Source of the DNA: a virus
Virus record (IMG/VR): IMGVR_UViG_3300042981_000193
Span: 1-22,554 of that record
DNA: 22,554 nt
Reading direction: 5' to 3' (one strand)
The notes under the pieces are model-generated. The model saw nothing but the letters and a program-made list of their open reading frames with translations. It was not told the DNA's origin and searched no databases. The stretch's first letter is position 1; every line of letters begins with the position of its first letter. The position numbers and the translations under genes are program-made. Shown piece by piece: positions 20,750-22,554 of this stretch.

Positions 20750-22308
20750 TGCCGTCTGCTCCGCCGCCGAGGCCGATCACGTTCGGGCCCTTCGGCGGCC
20801 TCGTCCTCGACGTGCCCCCCGATGGGGTTGGCGCCGAGAACGCGATCGACCTTCTCGACGTCGACTGGGATGCGCGCGGCGTGCTCGGCTCCCGCATGGG
20901 CGTCACCGAGTTCACGACGAAACGGCCGGAAACCAACTACGACGTCATCTTCGGGGATCGCCTGGCGAACGCGACCCTCGCCCAGACCTTCACCCTTTTC
21001 GCGCGCCGTGGCACGACGCTCGTTCGCCTGGACGAAGCCGGCGAAGAGACGGCCGACACGCTCGAAGTCAGCGCCGGCCGGATCAACTTCACCCAGATCG
21101 GCGGCGGGGAGATCCTCTCGCCGATCACCTACATCGCGAATCAGGGCAAGCCCGTCAAGAAGTGGGATGGGGCGGCCTTCTCGGCGCCTACTGCGACCGT
21201 CGACGGAGTCGCCGGCAAAGCGATGCCCGAAGCGCACTTCATCGCCACCTGGCAGGACGGCGCCAACCGCCTCGTCCTCGGCAACACGACCCTGCTCGGC
21301 GGCCCGGCCGGCGCCGGCGGCTCCCCCTCGCACGTCTTCTTCTCCGAACCGGGCCAGCCAGAGAAATTTGAATCGACCGCCTTCGTCGAGCTGAACCCCG
21401 GTGACGGCGAGCAGATCTGCGGGATCGTCGAGTGGGGGCGGGAGATCTTCGTCTTCAAGGAAACCCACTTGTTCGTCTTCTACGGGATCGGCCAAGACGA
21501 AGAAGGCAAGCCTGAATTTCTCTTCCGCACGATCAATCTCGGCACTCGCTGCATCCCCCAGCTTGGTTCGTGCTCTCCCAACATCGTCGCCGGTCGCGAG
21601 GGCGTCTACTTCATCGCCCGCGACGGGGTCTGGGTGACGTCGGGCGGCGAGCCGACGCTTGTGACCGACGCACTCAGCCTCGCCGAAGATCGCCGTGAGC
21701 CGCGCGAAGAACTCGGCGGCCTTGCTCTCCCCGGCTGGGCGCAGGCGAAGGGGATCGCCTACTTGAACGACTGCCTCTACGTCGGCATCCCCGAAGTCGC
21801 CGGCGAAGGGGAACACCCGATCAAGCGCATGTTCAAGATCGACCTGCGCACGGGCAACGTCACCCTCTGGAAGACCGAACTGAACGCGCTGATGGTCTGG
21901 GAGCTCGGCTACGACGTCGCGCAGCGGCTCTTCTTCTCCGGCGCCGGCGAAAACAAGGGGGTCTACCGATACGACCCCGACAGCAGCGAAGACGCCACGG
22001 TCGAAATGGAGCCCTACTACGAATCGGGGTATGACGAGCTGGGCGATCCCGACGAAAAGACCTTCGCCCACACGAAGGTATGGGGCTCCGGCAATGTCGA
22101 TGTTGCCTTCGGCGAGGACTACGGGGCGCCCGTGAACGCCAAGACCTACAAACTTGGCGCCGGCGACGCAATCGCGCAGAAGCAGGGCCAGGGAGGCCAG
22201 ACGGCGTCGATCTTCAACTTCCGCCTCTCCGGCGCCGCCCCTTGGTCCGTGCAGCGCCTCACCCGCTATCTGCGCGAGACCCGCGTGCCGGAGACGCAGA
22301 AGCGATGA
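20749..22308 (+). CDS. putative beta-rich tail nozzle/stabilisation protein (P22 gp10-like position)
   Basis: This is 519 residues from GTG 20749, overlapping the previous TAG. The start GPFGGLVLDVPPDG, then NAIDLLDVDWDARGVLGSRM, is the recurring opening of a phage tail family where a propeller-like body follows. Repeated strands with W and G turns fit a beta-propeller: TYIANQGKPVKKW, GIVEWGREIFVFKETHLFVF, GVYFIARDGVWVTSGG, LYVGIPEVAGEGE. P22 gp10 (472 aa) has the same size, position and beta-rich nature and closes the channel after packaging. The identification is by pattern and order; a different beta-propeller tail protein remains possible. Confidence 0.62.
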   Translation: MPSAPPPRPITFGPFGGLVLDVPPDGVGAENAIDLLDVDWDARGVLGSRMGVTEFTTKRPETNYDVIFGDRLANATLAQTFTLFARRGTTLVRLDEAGEETADTLEVSAGRINFTQIGGGEILSPITYIANQGKPVKKWDGAAFSAPTATVDGVAGKAMPEAHFIATWQDGANRLVLGNTTLLGGPAGAGGSPSHVFFSEPGQPEKFESTAFVELNPGDGEQICGIVEWGREIFVFKETHLFVFYGIGQDEEGKPEFLFRTINLGTRCIPQLGSCSPNIVAGREGVYFIARDGVWVTSGGEPTLVTDALSLAEDRREPREELGGLALPGWAQAKGIAYLNDCLYVGIPEVAGEGEHPIKRMFKIDLRTGNVTLWKTELNALMVWELGYDVAQRLFFSGAGENKGVYRYDPDSSEDATVEMEPYYESGYDELGDPDEKTFAHTKVWGSGNVDVAFGEDYGAPVNAKTYKLGAGDAIAQKQGQGGQTASIFNFRLSGAAPWSVQRLTRYLRETRVPETQKR

Positions 22309-22554
22309 AGCCGCTTCCTCAGCGCGACGTCGAGGCCCGAGCGACCCGTCAAGGCGCTCCGCGCCTCACACTGGCGGACCAGAGGGCGCTCGCCTCCCTC
22401 GAGGACGAGAGCCTTCGGCGAGTTCTCGCTGAGTTGTTGCTCGCTACTCACAAGAACCAGGAAAACTTCGAGACGATCGAGCAGTGGTTCCCCGTACAGC
22501 CGGCCGATGTCGCTGAAAGTCTGCGTGGTGGAGGAGGCGGCGGCAGCGAAGGGG
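22305..22554 (+). CDS. hypothetical protein, 3' end outside window
   Basis: The ATG at 22305 overlaps the upstream TGA (ATGA), and the frame is open to the end of the window, 83 codons. A predicted helical region (ADQRALASLEDESLRRVLAE, then LATHKNQENFETIEQWFP) is followed by a glycine-rich stretch (GGGGGGSEG) like the linkers of phage tail or tail-fibre-associated proteins. Too little is present for a name. Confidence 0.65.
   Translation, partial: MKPLPQRDVEARATRQGAPRLTLADQRALASLEDESLRRVLAELLLATHKNQENFETIEQWFPVQPADVAESLRGGGGGGSEG

Overview
The window reads as a piece of a tailed double-stranded DNA bacteriophage genome, or a prophage or metagenome-derived equivalent. It is GC-rich, tightly packed, full of ATGA, GTGA and TGATG gene overlaps, and uses GTG and TTG starts often. 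The GC3-rich codon use and the leaderless-type promoter fit a phage of a high-GC Actinomycetota host; this is an inference, since no host gene is present. The long (712 aa) P22-style portal, a separate scaffold protein, a head-tail adaptor and a beta-rich protein in the gp10-like position suggest podovirus-like architecture. No integrase, repressor or lysis cassette is visible, so lifestyle is undetermined.

Region 1 (1-5928, plus strand) is a replication and recombination operon. In order it holds the tail of a zinc-ribbon protein, a DnaB-type helicase, a coiled-coil protein, a small zinc finger, a conserved phage protein, a Cas4/RecB-like nuclease with an Fe-S cysteine set, a Sak4-like ATPase, an SSB-like protein with a DDDIPF tail, a putative DNA-binding protein and an HNH-like protein. 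A GIY-YIG/T5orf172 protein follows at 5990-6589.

Region 2 (6590-6906) is a convergent intergenic stretch. It carries a tRNA-like gene with an oversized anticodon arm, two copies of a 15-bp palindromic repeat and a strong 11-bp-stem hairpin.

Region 3 (9927-6907, minus strand) is an accessory operon of eight small genes built around an ArdA antirestriction protein. The rest are unrecognised small, often acidic proteins plus an HTH protein; the second gene carries an apparent +1 frameshift.

Region 4 (9928-10371) is a 444-bp non-coding divergent control region. It has three tandem 11-bp repeats, clustered GTGAC half-sites and a perfect GTGTATACAC palindrome overlapping a probable leaderless promoter.

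Region 5 (10372-22554, plus strand) begins with a small two-helix membrane protein and a ribbon-helix-helix protein, then small basic proteins. It continues through small and large terminase subunits (the large one with an inserted CxxC...CxxC zinc ribbon), two accessory proteins, a one-helix membrane protein, portal, scaffold, major capsid protein with a strong terminator, a virion-associated candidate, the adaptor, the gp10-like protein and a truncated last gene.

The most interesting signals are the ArdA-centred minus-strand island, the aberrant tRNA-like gene, the repeat-rich control region with its adjoining membrane/RHH pair, and the zinc ribbon inside the terminase.
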